DNA of 64,000 bases, taken from Streptomyces ochraceiscleroticus. Its GTDB lineage: Bacteria; Actinomycetota; Actinomycetes; Streptomycetales; Streptomycetaceae. The notes below the pieces were generated by a model, which saw only the letters and a list, made by a program, of their open reading frames with translations, had not been told where the DNA came from and made no database searches. The stretch covers positions 1 to 64,000 of the forward strand of contig NZ_JOAX01000021.1 in assembly GCF_000720485.1 (NCBI RefSeq), in the 5' to 3' direction. Below are positions 8,074-16,461 of this stretch, piece by piece; the stretch's first letter is position 1; every line of letters starts with the position of its first letter. The position numbers were made by a program, and so were the translations under genes.

Positions 8074-10260
8074 TCAGTGCCCCTGCGTCCCCCGCTGCTG
8101 CCGCAGTGCCGCCACCCGGCGGTACAGACCGACCGCCTCGGCGGCGCGGCCGAGCTGCTCCAGACAGTGCGCCTCATCCGTGCGGCTGGCCAGCGCGTCG
8201 GGATGGTCGGGCCCGAACACTCGCTCGCGGGCCTCGGCGACCCCCCGGTACATGGACAGCGCCTCGGCCCAGCGCCTCAGCCACCCCAGCCCCACCGCGA
8301 CCTCGCGGCGGCTGACGAGCGTGTCCGGGTGCTCCGCGCCGAGCACCTTCTCGCGCAGCGCGCACACCTCGCGGGCTTCGGCGAGCGCCTCCTCCCAGCG
8401 CCCGAGCCGCCCGAGGTTGACGCCGAGGCCGTGCCGGGCGCGCAGCGTCTCCGGGTCCTCCGCTCCCTGCGCCTCCGTACGGGCCGCCACCAGGTCCCGG
8501 TAGAGCGTCAGGGCCTCCGCGCTGCGGCCGAGCCGGCCGAGGCTTATCCCGACCTCGTAGGTCGCGGCGAGCGTGTCGGGGTGGTCGGAGCCGAGCGCCT
8601 GTGCGCGCGCCGCGGCCACGTCCTGGTAGGTGCGCAGCGCTTCGGGCCAGCGCCCCAGCCGGCCGAGCGTGTAGGCCACCTCGCAGCGCGTCACGAGGGT
8701 GTCGGGGTGGCGTTCGCCGAGCACCCGGGCGCGCGCCGCCGCGACCTCCCACGCCACCTCGTAGGAGTCCTCCAGACGGCCGAGGCGGCTGAGGTTGAAG
8801 GCGAGGTTGTGGCGGCAGCGCAGGGTGTCGGGGTGGTCGGCGCCCATGGTGCGGTCACGGGCCGCCAGTACCGCCGTGTAGACCTGGTGCGCCTCGAAGT
8901 GGCGGCCCAGCCTGCCGAGGACGTACGCGGTCTCCTGGCGCGCCGCGAGCGTGTCGGCGTGCTCGGGGCCGAGCGTCCGCTCGCGGCCCGCCGCGACCGC
9001 CTCGTACTCGCGCAGCGCGTCCGCGAAGCGGCCGGAGCGCGAGAGGGTGAAGGCCACTTCGAAGCGGCTGGCGAGGGTGTCACGGTGGTCGGGCCCGAGC
9101 ACGTGTTCCCGTTCGGCGGCGACCGCGCGGTGCACCTCGCCCGCCTCCTCCCAGCGCCCGAGCCGCCCCAGGCTCAGCCCGGCGTTGTGCCGCCCTGCGA
9201 GCGCGGCGAGCGTCGCGGGCGAGGGGGTGGGGCGTTCCCGGGCGGGCGGGGTGCCCTCGGGGCGGTCGGGTTCGAAGCCCGCGGTCCAGGAGCCGGTGAG
9301 CTCGCCGACGGCGCCTCGGGACGGCGTGCGGGACGCGCGGGCCGGCCGCGCGCCGGCTCCGATCCGCATGCCGGTGGCCCAGGCGGGCAGCCCGGCGCCG
9401 ACCGACTGCGGAGCGCGGGCGGTGGCGATGCGCTTGCCCAGCTCGGCGGCGTCGCGCGGGCGGTCGTCGGGGTCCTTGGCGAGCAGGTCGAGGACGATGC
9501 GCTCGTACGGCTCGGGGAGGTCGGGACGGCGCTTGCGGAGCGGTTCGGGCGCGGTGTCGCGGTGTCCGACGAGCACGGCCCAGGCGTCGTCGAATTCGAA
9601 CGGCGGGACACCCGTGGCCAGTTCGTACAGCACGCAGCCCAGCGAGTACAGGTCGCTGCGGTGGTCGATGGTGCCGCCCGCGATCTGCTCGGGCGACATG
9701 TAATGCGGGGTGCCCATGGCGATGCCGGTGCCGGTGAGGCGGGCGGTGAAGCCGATGTCGTGGCCGAGCCGGGCGATGCCGAAGTCGCAGATCTTCACCG
9801 TGCCGTCCGCTATCCGGACGATGTTCGCCGGCTTCAGATCCCGGTGCACGACCGCTTGCTCGTGCGTATACGCGAGCGCCGCCGACACCTGGTCGGCGAT
9901 CTCGACGAAGTCCGGTACGGGCAGCGGGTCCTTGCGGTTGTCGTCGAGAAGCTGGCTGAGATTGCGCCCGTCCAGCAGCTCCATGACGATGTACAGAATG
10001 CCGTCGTCCTCGCCGAAGTCGTGCACGACGGTGATGCCGCGGTGCTGCAGCCCCGCGGCCACCCGCGCCTCGCGCCGGAACCGCTCGCGCAGCACCCGCA
10101 TGAACGAGGGGTCCTGCTGCTGCCCCAGCGGCTTGAGGCACTTCACCGCGACCTGGCGGCCCAGGGACTCGTCCCGGGCCCGCCACACCTCGCCCATGCC
10201 CCCGCGCCCGATCAGATCGATCAGCCGGTAACGGCCGTGGATCAGCCTGCTCTCCCCCAT
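8074..10260 (-). CDS. Soluble Ser/Thr protein kinase with nine C-terminal TPR units
   Basis: A 728-aa protein. Residues 11-280 are a Hanks-type kinase: G-loop GRGGMGEVW, ATP lysine at 40 (VAVK), catalytic HRDLKPAN at 139-146, DFG at 159-161, and a T-loop ending GTPHYMSPEQ. A proline/arginine-rich linker (about 281-350) has no transmembrane helix, so the kinase is cytosolic, unlike PknB-type receptors. Residues 351-728 are nine near-identical 42-residue TPR_12-type units ending in the signature G-x-D/E-H-P-D-T-L. The start is the ATG at 10260 (MGESRLIHGRYRL); the frame continues 18 codons upstream without homology. TPR kinases of this type are presumed to recruit protein substrates; none is identifiable here. 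Confidence 0.9.
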   Translation of the reverse strand: MGESRLIHGRYRLIDLIGRGGMGEVWRARDESLGRQVAVKCLKPLGQQQDPSFMRVLRERFRREARVAAGLQHRGITVVHDFGEDDGILYIVMELLDGRNLSQLLDDNRKDPLPVPDFVEIADQVSAALAYTHEQAVVHRDLKPANIVRIADGTVKICDFGIARLGHDIGFTARLTGTGIAMGTPHYMSPEQIAGGTIDHRSDLYSLGCVLYELATGVPPFEFDDAWAVLVGHRDTAPEPLRKRRPDLPEPYERIVLDLLAKDPDDRPRDAAELGKRIATARAPQSVGAGLPAWATGMRIGAGARPARASRTPSRGAVGELTGSWTAGFEPDRPEGTPPARERPTPSPATLAALAGRHNAGLSLGRLGRWEEAGEVHRAVAAEREHVLGPDHRDTLASRFEVAFTLSRSGRFADALREYEAVAAGRERTLGPEHADTLAARQETAYVLGRLGRHFEAHQVYTAVLAARDRTMGADHPDTLRCRHNLAFNLSRLGRLEDSYEVAWEVAAARARVLGERHPDTLVTRCEVAYTLGRLGRWPEALRTYQDVAAARAQALGSDHPDTLAATYEVGISLGRLGRSAEALTLYRDLVAARTEAQGAEDPETLRARHGLGVNLGRLGRWEEALAEAREVCALREKVLGAEHPDTLVSRREVAVGLGWLRRWAEALSMYRGVAEARERVFGPDHPDALASRTDEAHCLEQLGRAAEAVGLYRRVAALRQQRGTQGH

Positions 10261-10288
10261 CGCCTGCTGCCGCCCCCCGTCGCCGTCG

Positions 10289-10684
10289 TCACTCCTGTGG
10301 CTCCCCCTGAGCACCGTGAGCCCTCAGTATGGCGGCCGGGTGGCACAGCTTGTAGGCCGACGGGCGGGTGCCGGGTCCGAGTCTGGCCACCGCGCGCAGG
10401 ATGTGCTTCGGCGGCAGCTGCCGGCGCACGGTCGGCGGGACCGCCCGCAGTACGCGTCCCGCGGCGCGCAGCCGCCGGTCGACGGCCGCAGGGGGCGGCA
10501 CCGGCCTGCCGTACAGCTCGTGCGCGTACGGAGGGAGCGCCTCGTACGCCAGCGAGGCCACCCGCCGCCACAGCAGCGCGCGTACGGGGGCCAGCGGGAG
10601 GGGCGGTGGCGGGGGCCGGCCCCACCGGACGGGCAGCCATGCAGTTCTCCCGTATGTACGCGTCGCCCACCGCCCCTCCGTCAC
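10289..10684 (-). pseudogene. C-terminal remnant of a DUF2236 (MpaB-like oxygenase) gene
   Basis: The 131-residue frame from a GTG at 10684 carries a segment resembling the C-terminal part of DUF2236 haem-dependent oxygenase-like proteins: an LPPYAHELYGRP motif, then a basic helix (RRLRAAGRVLRAVPPTVRR) and a proline-rich tail. A full-length family member is about 280 residues, and the conserved N-terminal half, including the catalytic histidines, is absent: the acyl-CoA dehydrogenase gene ends at 10713 just upstream. I infer a truncated relic. It might still be expressed as a short protein, since GAAGGGCGG precedes the GTG. Family assignment rests on memory of the C-terminal pattern and is moderate. 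Confidence 0.45.
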
Positions 10685-10712
10685 CGCGGAACCGCCCTTC
10701 ACCCGTACGGGA

Positions 10713-11891
10713 TCATCTGCGTACGCGGGGCATCCCCAGGCCGATCCAGGAGATGATCTCCCGCTGGATCTCATTGTTCCCACCGCCGAAGGTGAAGATG
10801 ACGGCCGAGCGGTAACCGCGCTCCAGCTCGCCGTGGAGCACCGCGCCCGCCGAGCCCTCCTTCAGGGGGCCGGCCGCGCCGACCACCTCCAGCAGCCAGG
10901 CGTAGGCGTCCCGGCGCGCCTCGGAGCCGTACACCTTGACGGCTGAGGCGTCCTGCGGGGTGAGGGCGGCGCGCTGGAGGGCGTCGACCATGCGCCGGTT
11001 GAGCAGCTTCAGGGCGTCCAGTTTCGTGTGCGTGCGGGCCAGCCGGGTGCGGACCCAGCCCAGGTCGATGACGCGCCGGCCGTCGGCGAGCTTGGTCTCC
11101 ATGGCCCAGCGCTGGACGTCGTGCAGCGCGCGGATGGCCATCGCGCCGTGCGCGGCGAGGGTGACGCGTTCGTGGTTGAGCTGGTTGGTGATGATGCGCC
11201 AGCCCTCGTTCTCCGCGCCGACCCGGCGGCTCACGGGGACGCGGACGTTCTCGTAGTAGCTCGCGGTGGTGTCGTGGCCGGCGAGGGTGTTGATGAGGGT
11301 GCAGGAGTAGCCGGGGTCACTGGTGGGGACCAGGAGCATGCTGATGCCCTTGTGGGGCGGCGCTTCGGGGTCGGTGCGGACGGCCAGCCACACCCAGTCG
11401 GCGGTGTCGCCGTTGGTGGTCCAGATCTTCTGCCCGTTGACGACGTAGGAGTCCCCGTCCCGTACCGCGCGGGTCTTCAGGGCCGCCAGATCGGTGCCCG
11501 CGTCCGGTTCGCTGTACCCGATCGCGAAGTCGATCTCACCGGAGAGGATCCTCGGCAGGAAGTACGCCTTCTGCTCCTCGGTGCCGTACTTCATGATCGT
11601 CGGGCCGACGGTGTTCAGCGCCATCAGGGGCAGCGGCACGCCCGCCTGGGCCGCCTCGTCGAAGAAGACGAACTGCTCCATCGGCGTGAGGCCGCGGCCG
11701 CCGTACTCCTCGGGCCAGCCGACGCCGAGCCGGCCGTCGGCGCCCAGGCGGCGGACCGTCTCGCGGTAGAACCGTTTCCGTTCGGCGGGCGCCGCGTACC
11801 GCGCGTACGCGTTGTCCGGCACCAGTTGGGCGAAGTAGGTCCGCAGCTCGGCGCGCAGCCGCTGCTGTTCGGGCGTGTATTCGAGGTGCAC
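10713..11891 (-). CDS. Acyl-CoA dehydrogenase
   Basis: A 392-aa FAD enzyme that introduces the alpha,beta double bond in an acyl-CoA. Seen in order: GVGWPEEYGGRGLTPMEQFV (N-terminal helical domain), FAIGYSEPDAGTDLAALKT (the FAD/substrate beta-barrel signature), VNGQKIWTTNGDTADWVW, and the C-terminal helical domain ending FTFGGGNNEIQREIISWIGLG. The start is the GTG at 11891, directly preceded by AGGAGGGGCC, although the frame is open to 12521. A KstR-like palindrome lies 71-84 bases upstream. This ACAD subclass (with the NNEIQREII ending) is found in lipid and sterol catabolism; it stands apart from the larger cluster at 26-58 kb. Confidence 0.9.
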   Translation of the reverse strand: MHLEYTPEQQRLRAELRTYFAQLVPDNAYARYAAPAERKRFYRETVRRLGADGRLGVGWPEEYGGRGLTPMEQFVFFDEAAQAGVPLPLMALNTVGPTIMKYGTEEQKAYFLPRILSGEIDFAIGYSEPDAGTDLAALKTRAVRDGDSYVVNGQKIWTTNGDTADWVWLAVRTDPEAPPHKGISMLLVPTSDPGYSCTLINTLAGHDTTASYYENVRVPVSRRVGAENEGWRIITNQLNHERVTLAAHGAMAIRALHDVQRWAMETKLADGRRVIDLGWVRTRLARTHTKLDALKLLNRRMVDALQRAALTPQDASAVKVYGSEARRDAYAWLLEVVGAAGPLKEGSAGAVLHGELERGYRSAVIFTFGGGNNEIQREIISWIGLGMPRVRR

Positions 11892-11909
11892 GGCCCCTCC
11901 TGTCCCGGT

Positions 11910-11945
11910 CTGACGGCCCGTCGCTGCCGTGGACTGACGGCCCGT
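11910..11945. repeat. 12-bp direct repeat CTGACGGCCCGT
   Basis: Perfect copies at 11910-11921 and 11934-11945, spaced 24 bases start to start, in the divergent promoter region between the acyl-CoA dehydrogenase and the antiporter gene. Spacing of roughly two helical turns would suit a regulator binding one DNA face, but no known motif is matched. Confidence 0.5.
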
Positions 11946-11961
11946 GGGGTCGCCCGCACGG

Positions 11962-11975
11962 TAGAACGTGTTCCA
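11962..11975. promoter_or_regulatory. KstR-like palindrome TAGAACGTGTTCCA
   Basis: The 14-mer fits the TNNAACNNGTTNNA pattern known for KstR-family TetR repressors of mycobacterial sterol and lipid catabolism. It lies between the divergent acyl-CoA dehydrogenase (GTG at 11891) and the antiporter gene (ATG at 12046), so it could control either, more plausibly the dehydrogenase. No obvious KstR orthologue is recognisable in the window. Confidence 0.5.
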
Positions 11976-12045
11976 GTAATACGGAAGGGGCGGACGCGCG
12001 CCTCTTCCGCGCGCAGCTCGCCGGGCGATCTGAGAAGGTCGAGCC

Positions 12046-13146
12046 ATGCTGCGTACCGTCCGGGCGGTCGCCGGCCACTGGACCGCCGCCCTTCCCGTAC
12101 TCGCCGTCGTCCTGCTCGCGCTCTCCTGGGGCCGTTCGCTGCCCGGCCCGGCCGTGGCCCTCGTGGCGTGCTTCCTGGCCGGCGCGGTGCTCGCGGCGGT
12201 GCACCACGCGGAGGTGGTGGCCCACCGGGTGGGCGAGCCGTTCGGGTCGCTCGTGCTCGCCGTCGCGGTGACCATCATCGAGGTCGCGCTCATCCTCACC
12301 CTGATGACCGACGGCGGGGACAAGTCCGCCTCGCTCGCCCGGGACACCGTCTTCGCCGCCGTGATGATCACCTGCAACGGCATCGTCGGGCTGTGTCTGC
12401 TGGTGGGCGCGTTGCGGCGGCGGGTCGCGGTGTTCAATCCGGAGGGCACGGGCGCGGCGTTCGCCACCGTGGCCACGCTGGCCGGGCTCAGCCTCGTGCT
12501 GCCGACCTTCACGACGAGCAAGCCGGGGCCGGAGTTCGCGCCCGCACAGTTGATCTTCGCCGCGCTCGCGGCCGTGGTGCTCTACGGGCTCTTCGTCGCC
12601 ACCCAGACCGTGCGGCACCGGGACTACTTCCTCCCGGTGACCTCGTCCGGCAGGGTGATCGACGAGGACGACCACGCCGATCCGCCCACCCGGCGGACGG
12701 CCCTGACCAGCCTGGGCCTGCTGGCCCTGGCACTGGTCGGCGTGGTCGGGCTGGCCAAGGCCGTGTCGCCGACGATCGAGGCCGGGGTGGCCGCGGCGGG
12801 GCTGCCGTCCTCGGTGGTCGGCGTGGTGATCGCGCTGCTCGTCCTGCTGCCGGAGACCATCGCGGCGGTACGGGCCGCCACCCGCGACCGCGTGCAGACG
12901 AGCCTGAACCTCGGGCTCGGCTCGGCCATGGCGAGCATCGGCCTGACCATTCCCGCGGTCGCCGCGGCGTCCATCTGGCTGAGCGGCCCGCTCGTCCTCG
13001 GCCTCGGCGCGACGCACATGGTGCTGCTCGCCCTCACCGTGGTCGTCGGCACCCTGACGGTCATCCCGGGGCGCGCCACGCCCCTCCAGGGCGGCGTCCA
13101 CCTGGCCCTGCTGGCCGCGTATCTCGTGCTGGCGGTCAGCCCCTAG
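12046..13146 (+). CDS. chaA: ChaA-type calcium/sodium:proton antiporter (CaCA superfamily)
   Basis: A 366-aa membrane protein with about eleven hydrophobic segments arranged as two inverted halves. Each half holds an alpha-repeat: GEPFGSLVLAVAVTIIEVAL (around residues 64-83) and LVLLPETIAAVRAA (around 265-278) followed by QTSLNLGLGSAMASIGLTIP, both with the acidic residue used for cation binding. A short acidic loop (VIDEDDHADPP) separates the halves in the cytoplasm. The family exports Ca2+, Na+ or K+ in exchange for H+. The gene is monocistronic and diverges from the acyl-CoA dehydrogenase. The symbol reflects family membership; the ion specificity is not shown by sequence. Confidence 0.85.
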   Translation: MLRTVRAVAGHWTAALPVLAVVLLALSWGRSLPGPAVALVACFLAGAVLAAVHHAEVVAHRVGEPFGSLVLAVAVTIIEVALILTLMTDGGDKSASLARDTVFAAVMITCNGIVGLCLLVGALRRRVAVFNPEGTGAAFATVATLAGLSLVLPTFTTSKPGPEFAPAQLIFAALAAVVLYGLFVATQTVRHRDYFLPVTSSGRVIDEDDHADPPTRRTALTSLGLLALALVGVVGLAKAVSPTIEAGVAAAGLPSSVVGVVIALLVLLPETIAAVRAATRDRVQTSLNLGLGSAMASIGLTIPAVAAASIWLSGPLVLGLGATHMVLLALTVVVGTLTVIPGRATPLQGGVHLALLAAYLVLAVSP

Positions 13147-13164
13147 GGAAGCCCCCGGCCGTCC

Positions 13165-13194
13165 TCAGTGACGTCAGCCTCAGTGACGTCAGCC
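13165..13194. repeat. Tandem 15-bp repeat containing TGACGTCA
   Basis: Two perfect adjacent copies of TCAGTGACGTCAGCC (13165-13179 and 13180-13194). Each contains the 8-bp palindrome TGACGTCA. The second copy covers the stop codon of the minus-strand zinc-ribbon gene, and the pair sits in the 42-base gap between converging genes. Confidence 0.75.
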
Positions 13195-13542
13195 GTCCTC
13201 GCTGCGCGTCCGGCCGGAGTGACGGCGCAGGTGGAAATGGGGGCCGTGCGGAATGTGCGGCGTGTGCTCATCGCGCTCGGGACGGGACTGCGGCGCGGTC
13301 TCCGCCTCGAGGGCCCGCTCGGCCAGGCCGACCGGCACCGCGTGCACGTGCCGCCGCTCGCAGTGCGGGCAGATCGGCGAGGTCAGCGGGGAACGCACCC
13401 TGCGCCCTTCGATGCGGTACTCCTGGGAGCGCTGGCCCGCGGAGTCGGTGACGATCACGATGTCGTAGGTCTGCTTCCAGGCGTGTCCGCATCCGGTGCA
13501 GCTGAATGCGTACGTCTGCCGCAGGTCACCCGGTTCGGCCAT
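13189..13542 (-). CDS. Small zinc-ribbon hypothetical protein
   Basis: A 117-aa protein with two CxxC knuckles, CTGCGHAW near residue 15 and CPHCERRHVH near residue 58, separated by about 40 residues of beta-strand-like sequence; this is the layout of a rubredoxin-type zinc ribbon. The C-terminal third is low-complexity and rich in Arg, His and Pro. I recognise it only as a conserved Streptomyces hypothetical protein. It converges with the antiporter gene and diverges from the SRPBCC gene across a 251-bp GC-rich spacer. A structural or nucleic-acid-binding role is possible but unsupported. Confidence 0.7.
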   Translation of the reverse strand: MAEPGDLRQTYAFSCTGCGHAWKQTYDIVIVTDSAGQRSQEYRIEGRRVRSPLTSPICPHCERRHVHAVPVGLAERALEAETAPQSRPERDEHTPHIPHGPHFHLRRHSGRTRSEDG

Positions 13543-13793
13543 GGCTCGCTCCCTTGTGGCCGGCGCGCCGCGCCCGGCGCGGCCGCTCCCAGGCAGCCAT
13601 CATCACGCGCCCGGAGGCGTCCCGCAACGCTCGCGGCGAGCCCGCGGGGCCGCATCGCGGCGGCCCGCCGCGCGCCCGGCGGGCCCGGACTCCCGACCTC
13701 GGACGCCCGGCCCCGGCCCAAGGCCACCCCGCCGCCGTCGCCGGGCCCGGCGGCCAGTACTTTCTCCCCGACCGAGGGAGACGAGGACACACG

Positions 13794-14318
13794 ATGCGTT
13801 ATGCCGACGGCCCGGCGGCCGAGTACGAGATTCGGATCGCGGCGGCCGCGCCGCGGGTCTGGGAGCTGGTCAGCGACATCGACCTGCCCGCCCGGATGAG
13901 CCCCGAACTGCACCGCGTCGAATGGCTCGACGGCGCCACCGCGCCCGCGCCGGGCGCACGCTTCACGGGGCACAACCGCCACCCGAAGATCGGCGAGTGG
14001 CAGACCGTCTCACAGATCGTGACGGTCGCCGCCGAGCGCGAGTTCTGCTGGGCCGTCCTGGACACCGGCGGCCGGTTCGGCGCACCGGTGGCGGACCCCG
14101 CGCAGTCCCTCGCGACCTGGCGTTTCGTCCTGGAGCCCGCATGCGGGCACGTCCTCGTACGGCATTCGGTACGCATCGGCCCCGGCGCCTCCGGGCTCAG
14201 CGCCGTCATCGCCCGTATGCCCGACCGGGAGGAGCAGCTCATCGAGGCCCGGCTCGCCGAGCTGCGCACGGGCATGGCGGCGACCCTGAAGGGCATCAAG
14301 GCGCTCGCGGAGGGCTGA
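13794..14318 (+). CDS. SRPBCC-family (polyketide cyclase/START-like) protein
   Basis: A 174-aa single-domain protein of the SRPBCC fold: an N-terminal strand AEYEIRIAAAAPRVWELVSD, the DIDLPARMSPELHRVEWLDG turn typical of polyketide_cyc2 members, a strand-rich centre, and the long C-terminal helix EEQLIEARLAELRTGMAATL that closes the ligand cavity. The start at 13794 is preceded by GAGGGAGACGAGGA; a longer frame to 13506 lacks homology. Members bind hydrophobic small molecules; there is no neighbouring biosynthetic cluster, so the ligand is unknown. A strong hairpin at 14441-14468 probably ends its transcript. Confidence 0.8.
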   Translation: MRYADGPAAEYEIRIAAAAPRVWELVSDIDLPARMSPELHRVEWLDGATAPAPGARFTGHNRHPKIGEWQTVSQIVTVAAEREFCWAVLDTGGRFGAPVADPAQSLATWRFVLEPACGHVLVRHSVRIGPGASGLSAVIARMPDREEQLIEARLAELRTGMAATLKGIKALAEG

Positions 14319-14619
14319 GGCGCCTTGGCGTCGGGCGGGCAGCGAATGTGCGATACGGGCACCCGCCCGGGTACCCGGCGCCGGGACCACTGCGACTGAC
14401 GTGGCGCGGCGGCCCGCCGAGCGCGGGATTACCAGTGCACACGGCCGGGTCGATCTCGACCCGGCCGTCGGCATTTCCGCAGGTCGCAAGGCCAACCGTT
14501 AGAAAGACATCAAGCACGGGGCCGCTCCCGTAAGGGAGCCGTCAACGGCGAGCGCAGGGACTCGGAACGGCGGTTTGCTCTTACCGTCAGTTCACCTCCC
14601 ACTCGTTCAGGAGCTCTCG
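14319..14619 (+). other. Gene-free 301-bp region before the kdp operon
   Basis: It holds the hairpin at 14441-14468 and, nearer kdp, a potentially structured leader: GCTCCC-GTAA-GGGAGC at 14524-14539 (six pairs with a GNRA loop) followed at once by GCCG-UCAA-CGGC at 14539-14550. This could be a 5' regulatory RNA controlling K+ uptake. I could not match it to the c-di-AMP (ydaO) riboswitch consensus from memory, so I leave it unnamed. Confidence 0.4.
14441..14468 (+). terminator. Long perfect hairpin after the SRPBCC gene
   Basis: ACGGCCGGGTCGA (14441-14453) and TCGACCCGGCCGT (14456-14468) are complementary over 13 bases with a two-base centre. It is placed between the SRPBCC gene and kdp and has the form of a GC-rich Streptomyces terminator without a U-tract. 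Confidence 0.6.
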
Positions 14620-14703
14620 ATGGCCGACGTGGCCCTCGTCGTCACCACGCTCGCGGTCTTCGCGCTGGTGGCCCTCGTCGCCAAGGGGGTCGCAAAGCTG
14701 TGA
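14620..14703 (+). CDS. 27-aa single-pass membrane microprotein preceding kdpF
   Basis: A 27-residue hydrophobic peptide (MADVALVVTTLAVFALVALV then AKGVAKL) with one transmembrane helix and a positive C-terminus. CAGGAG lies 7 bases before the ATG. Its TGA overlaps the GTG of kdpF, so the two are translationally coupled. It is too short for most gene callers. I recall similar peptides upstream of Streptomyces kdp genes; a role as an accessory lipid-like subunit of the K+ ATPase is an inference from position and from what KdpF does. Confidence 0.7.
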   Translation: MADVALVVTTLAVFALVALVAKGVAKL

Positions 14704-14789
14704 CCACCGAAAACATCGTCGGCCTCATCGTGGCCGTCGCCCTGCTGGGCTATCTCGTTCTCGCCCTCATCGACCCGGAGAGGTTCTGA
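14700..14789 (+). CDS. kdpF: K+-transporting ATPase small subunit KdpF
   Basis: A 29-residue single-helix membrane protein (GTG start at 14700) with the family pattern [22 protein letters not shown]; the terminal (L/A)(L/I)-x-P-E-(R/K)-F is diagnostic for KdpF. It stabilises the KdpABC complex in the membrane. The GTG overlaps the preceding microprotein stop by four bases and kdpA begins 7 bases after the kdpF stop. Confidence 0.9.
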   Translation: MTTENIVGLIVAVALLGYLVLALIDPERF

Positions 14790-14796
14790 GCGCGAC

Positions 14797-16461
14797 ATGA
14801 GCCCCGTACTTGCCGGCGTGCTCCAGCTGCTGGCACTGATGGCCGCGCTGGCGCTCGCGTACCGCCCGCTCGGTGACTACATGGCCCGGGTCTACTCCTC
14901 CCCGCGCCACCTGCGGGTGGAGAAGTGGATCTACAAGGGCATCGGCGCCCACCCGGACACGGCGATGCGCTGGCCCGCGTACCTGCGCGGGGTGCTGGCC
15001 TTCTCCGCGGCGGGCGTCCTCCTCCTGTACCTGCTGCAGCGGCTGCAGGGCTCCCTGCCCGGCTCGCTCGGCTTCGCCTCGATCGACCCGGACCAGGCGT
15101 TCAACACCGCCGCCTCCTTCGTCTCCAACACCAACTGGCAGTCGTACGCGGGCGAACAGGCCATGGGCCACGTCGTGCAGACCGGCGGCCTGGCGGTGCA
15201 GAACTTCGTCTCGGCGGCGGTCGGCATGGCCGTCGCCGTGGCCCTCGTACGCGGCTTCGCACGGTCCCGCACCGGCGAACTGGGCAACTTCTGGGCCGAC
15301 TTGGTGCGCGGCACCGTGCGCATCCTGCTGCCTCTGTCCGTCATCGGCGCGATCGTCCTGGTCGCGTGCGGTGCGATCCAGAACTTCGCCGGCATTCACG
15401 AGGTCGGCCAGTTCCTGGGCGGTCACCAGCAGTGGCAGGGCGGTGCCTACGCCTCGCAGGAGGTCATCAAGGAGCTGGGCACCAACGGCGGCGGCCTCGC
15501 CAACGCCAACAGCGCCCATCCCTTCGAGAACCCCAACGGCTTCACCAACCTCTTCGAGGTCTTCCTGATCCTGCTCCTCCCCTTCGCCCTGACGCGCACG
15601 TTCGGGCGGATGGTCGGCTCGCTCAGGCAGGGTTACGCGCTGCTCGCCACGATGGGCGTCATCTGGGTGGGCTTCGTGGCGCTGATGATGTGGACGGAGT
15701 TCCACCACGGCGGCCCGGCGCTGCAGGCCGCGGGCGCTGCGATGGAGGGCAAGGAGACCCGCTTCGGCATCGGCGGCTCCTCCCTCTTCGCGGTCTCCAC
15801 CACGCTCACCTCGACCGGTGCCGTGGACGCCTTCCACTCCTCCCTCACGGGCTTCGGCGGCGGCCTCACCCTGCTGGGCATGCAGCTGGGCGAGATCGCG
15901 CCCGGCGGCGTGGGCTCCGGGCTGTACGGGATGCTGATCATGGCGATCATCGCGGTGTTCCTCGCGGGCCTGATGGTCGGCCGGACACCGGAGTACCTGG
16001 GCAAGAAGATCGGCACGCGGCAGATCAAGCTGGCCGCCTGCTACATCCTCATCACTCCGGCGCTGGTGCTGTGCTTCACCGCCGCCGCGATGGCCCTGCC
16101 CACCCCGCCGCACTCCATGGCCAACACCGGAGCACATGGCTTCACGGAGATCCTGTACGCCTACACCTCCGGCGCCAACAACAACGGTTCGGCCTTCGCC
16201 GGGCTCAACGCCGACACCCCGTGGTTCAACACCACCATCGGACTCGCCATGCTCCTCGGCCGCTTCCTGCCGATGGTCTTCGTCCTCGCGCTGGCCGGCT
16301 CGCTCGCCGAGCAGCAGCCCGTCCCCGAGACCGCGGGCACCCTCCGTACGGAGAAACCGCTGTTCACCGGCCTGCTGGTCGGCTCGATCCTGATCATCAC
16401 CGGCCTGACCTACTTCCCCGCCCTCGCGCTGGGCCCGCTCGCCGAAGGACTGGCGTCATGA
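14797..16461 (+). CDS. kdpA: K+-transporting ATPase subunit KdpA
   Basis: A 554-aa polytopic membrane protein, the K+-selective pore subunit of the KdpFABC P-type ATPase. The four selectivity-filter loops are visible: [42 protein letters not shown] and [15 protein letters not shown]. Ten hydrophobic segments are spread over the length, the usual topology. Its TGA overlaps the ATG of kdpB (ATGA). High-affinity K+ uptake under K+ limitation or osmotic stress is the known role. Confidence 0.97.
   Translation: MSPVLAGVLQLLALMAALALAYRPLGDYMARVYSSPRHLRVEKWIYKGIGAHPDTAMRWPAYLRGVLAFSAAGVLLLYLLQRLQGSLPGSLGFASIDPDQAFNTAASFVSNTNWQSYAGEQAMGHVVQTGGLAVQNFVSAAVGMAVAVALVRGFARSRTGELGNFWADLVRGTVRILLPLSVIGAIVLVACGAIQNFAGIHEVGQFLGGHQQWQGGAYASQEVIKELGTNGGGLANANSAHPFENPNGFTNLFEVFLILLLPFALTRTFGRMVGSLRQGYALLATMGVIWVGFVALMMWTEFHHGGPALQAAGAAMEGKETRFGIGGSSLFAVSTTLTSTGAVDAFHSSLTGFGGGLTLLGMQLGEIAPGGVGSGLYGMLIMAIIAVFLAGLMVGRTPEYLGKKIGTRQIKLAACYILITPALVLCFTAAAMALPTPPHSMANTGAHGFTEILYAYTSGANNNGSAFAGLNADTPWFNTTIGLAMLLGRFLPMVFVLALAGSLAEQQPVPETAGTLRTEKPLFTGLLVGSILIITGLTYFPALALGPLAEGLAS

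Noticed and set aside
8032..10815. Very long plus-strand open frame opposite the TPR kinase
   Set aside because: Antisense shadow of a high-GC gene: the protein is Arg/Gly/Ala-rich with no domain, while the minus strand encodes a full kinase with all motifs.
14319..14619. c-di-AMP (ydaO) riboswitch before kdp
   Set aside because: I could not find the conserved core of that class; only simple hairpins are visible, so I list it as an unnamed possible leader.
14925..16457. Long plus-strand frame running through kdpA into kdpB
   Set aside because: The part before 16458 is an out-of-frame reading of kdpA; only the KdpB segment from the ATGA overlap has homology.
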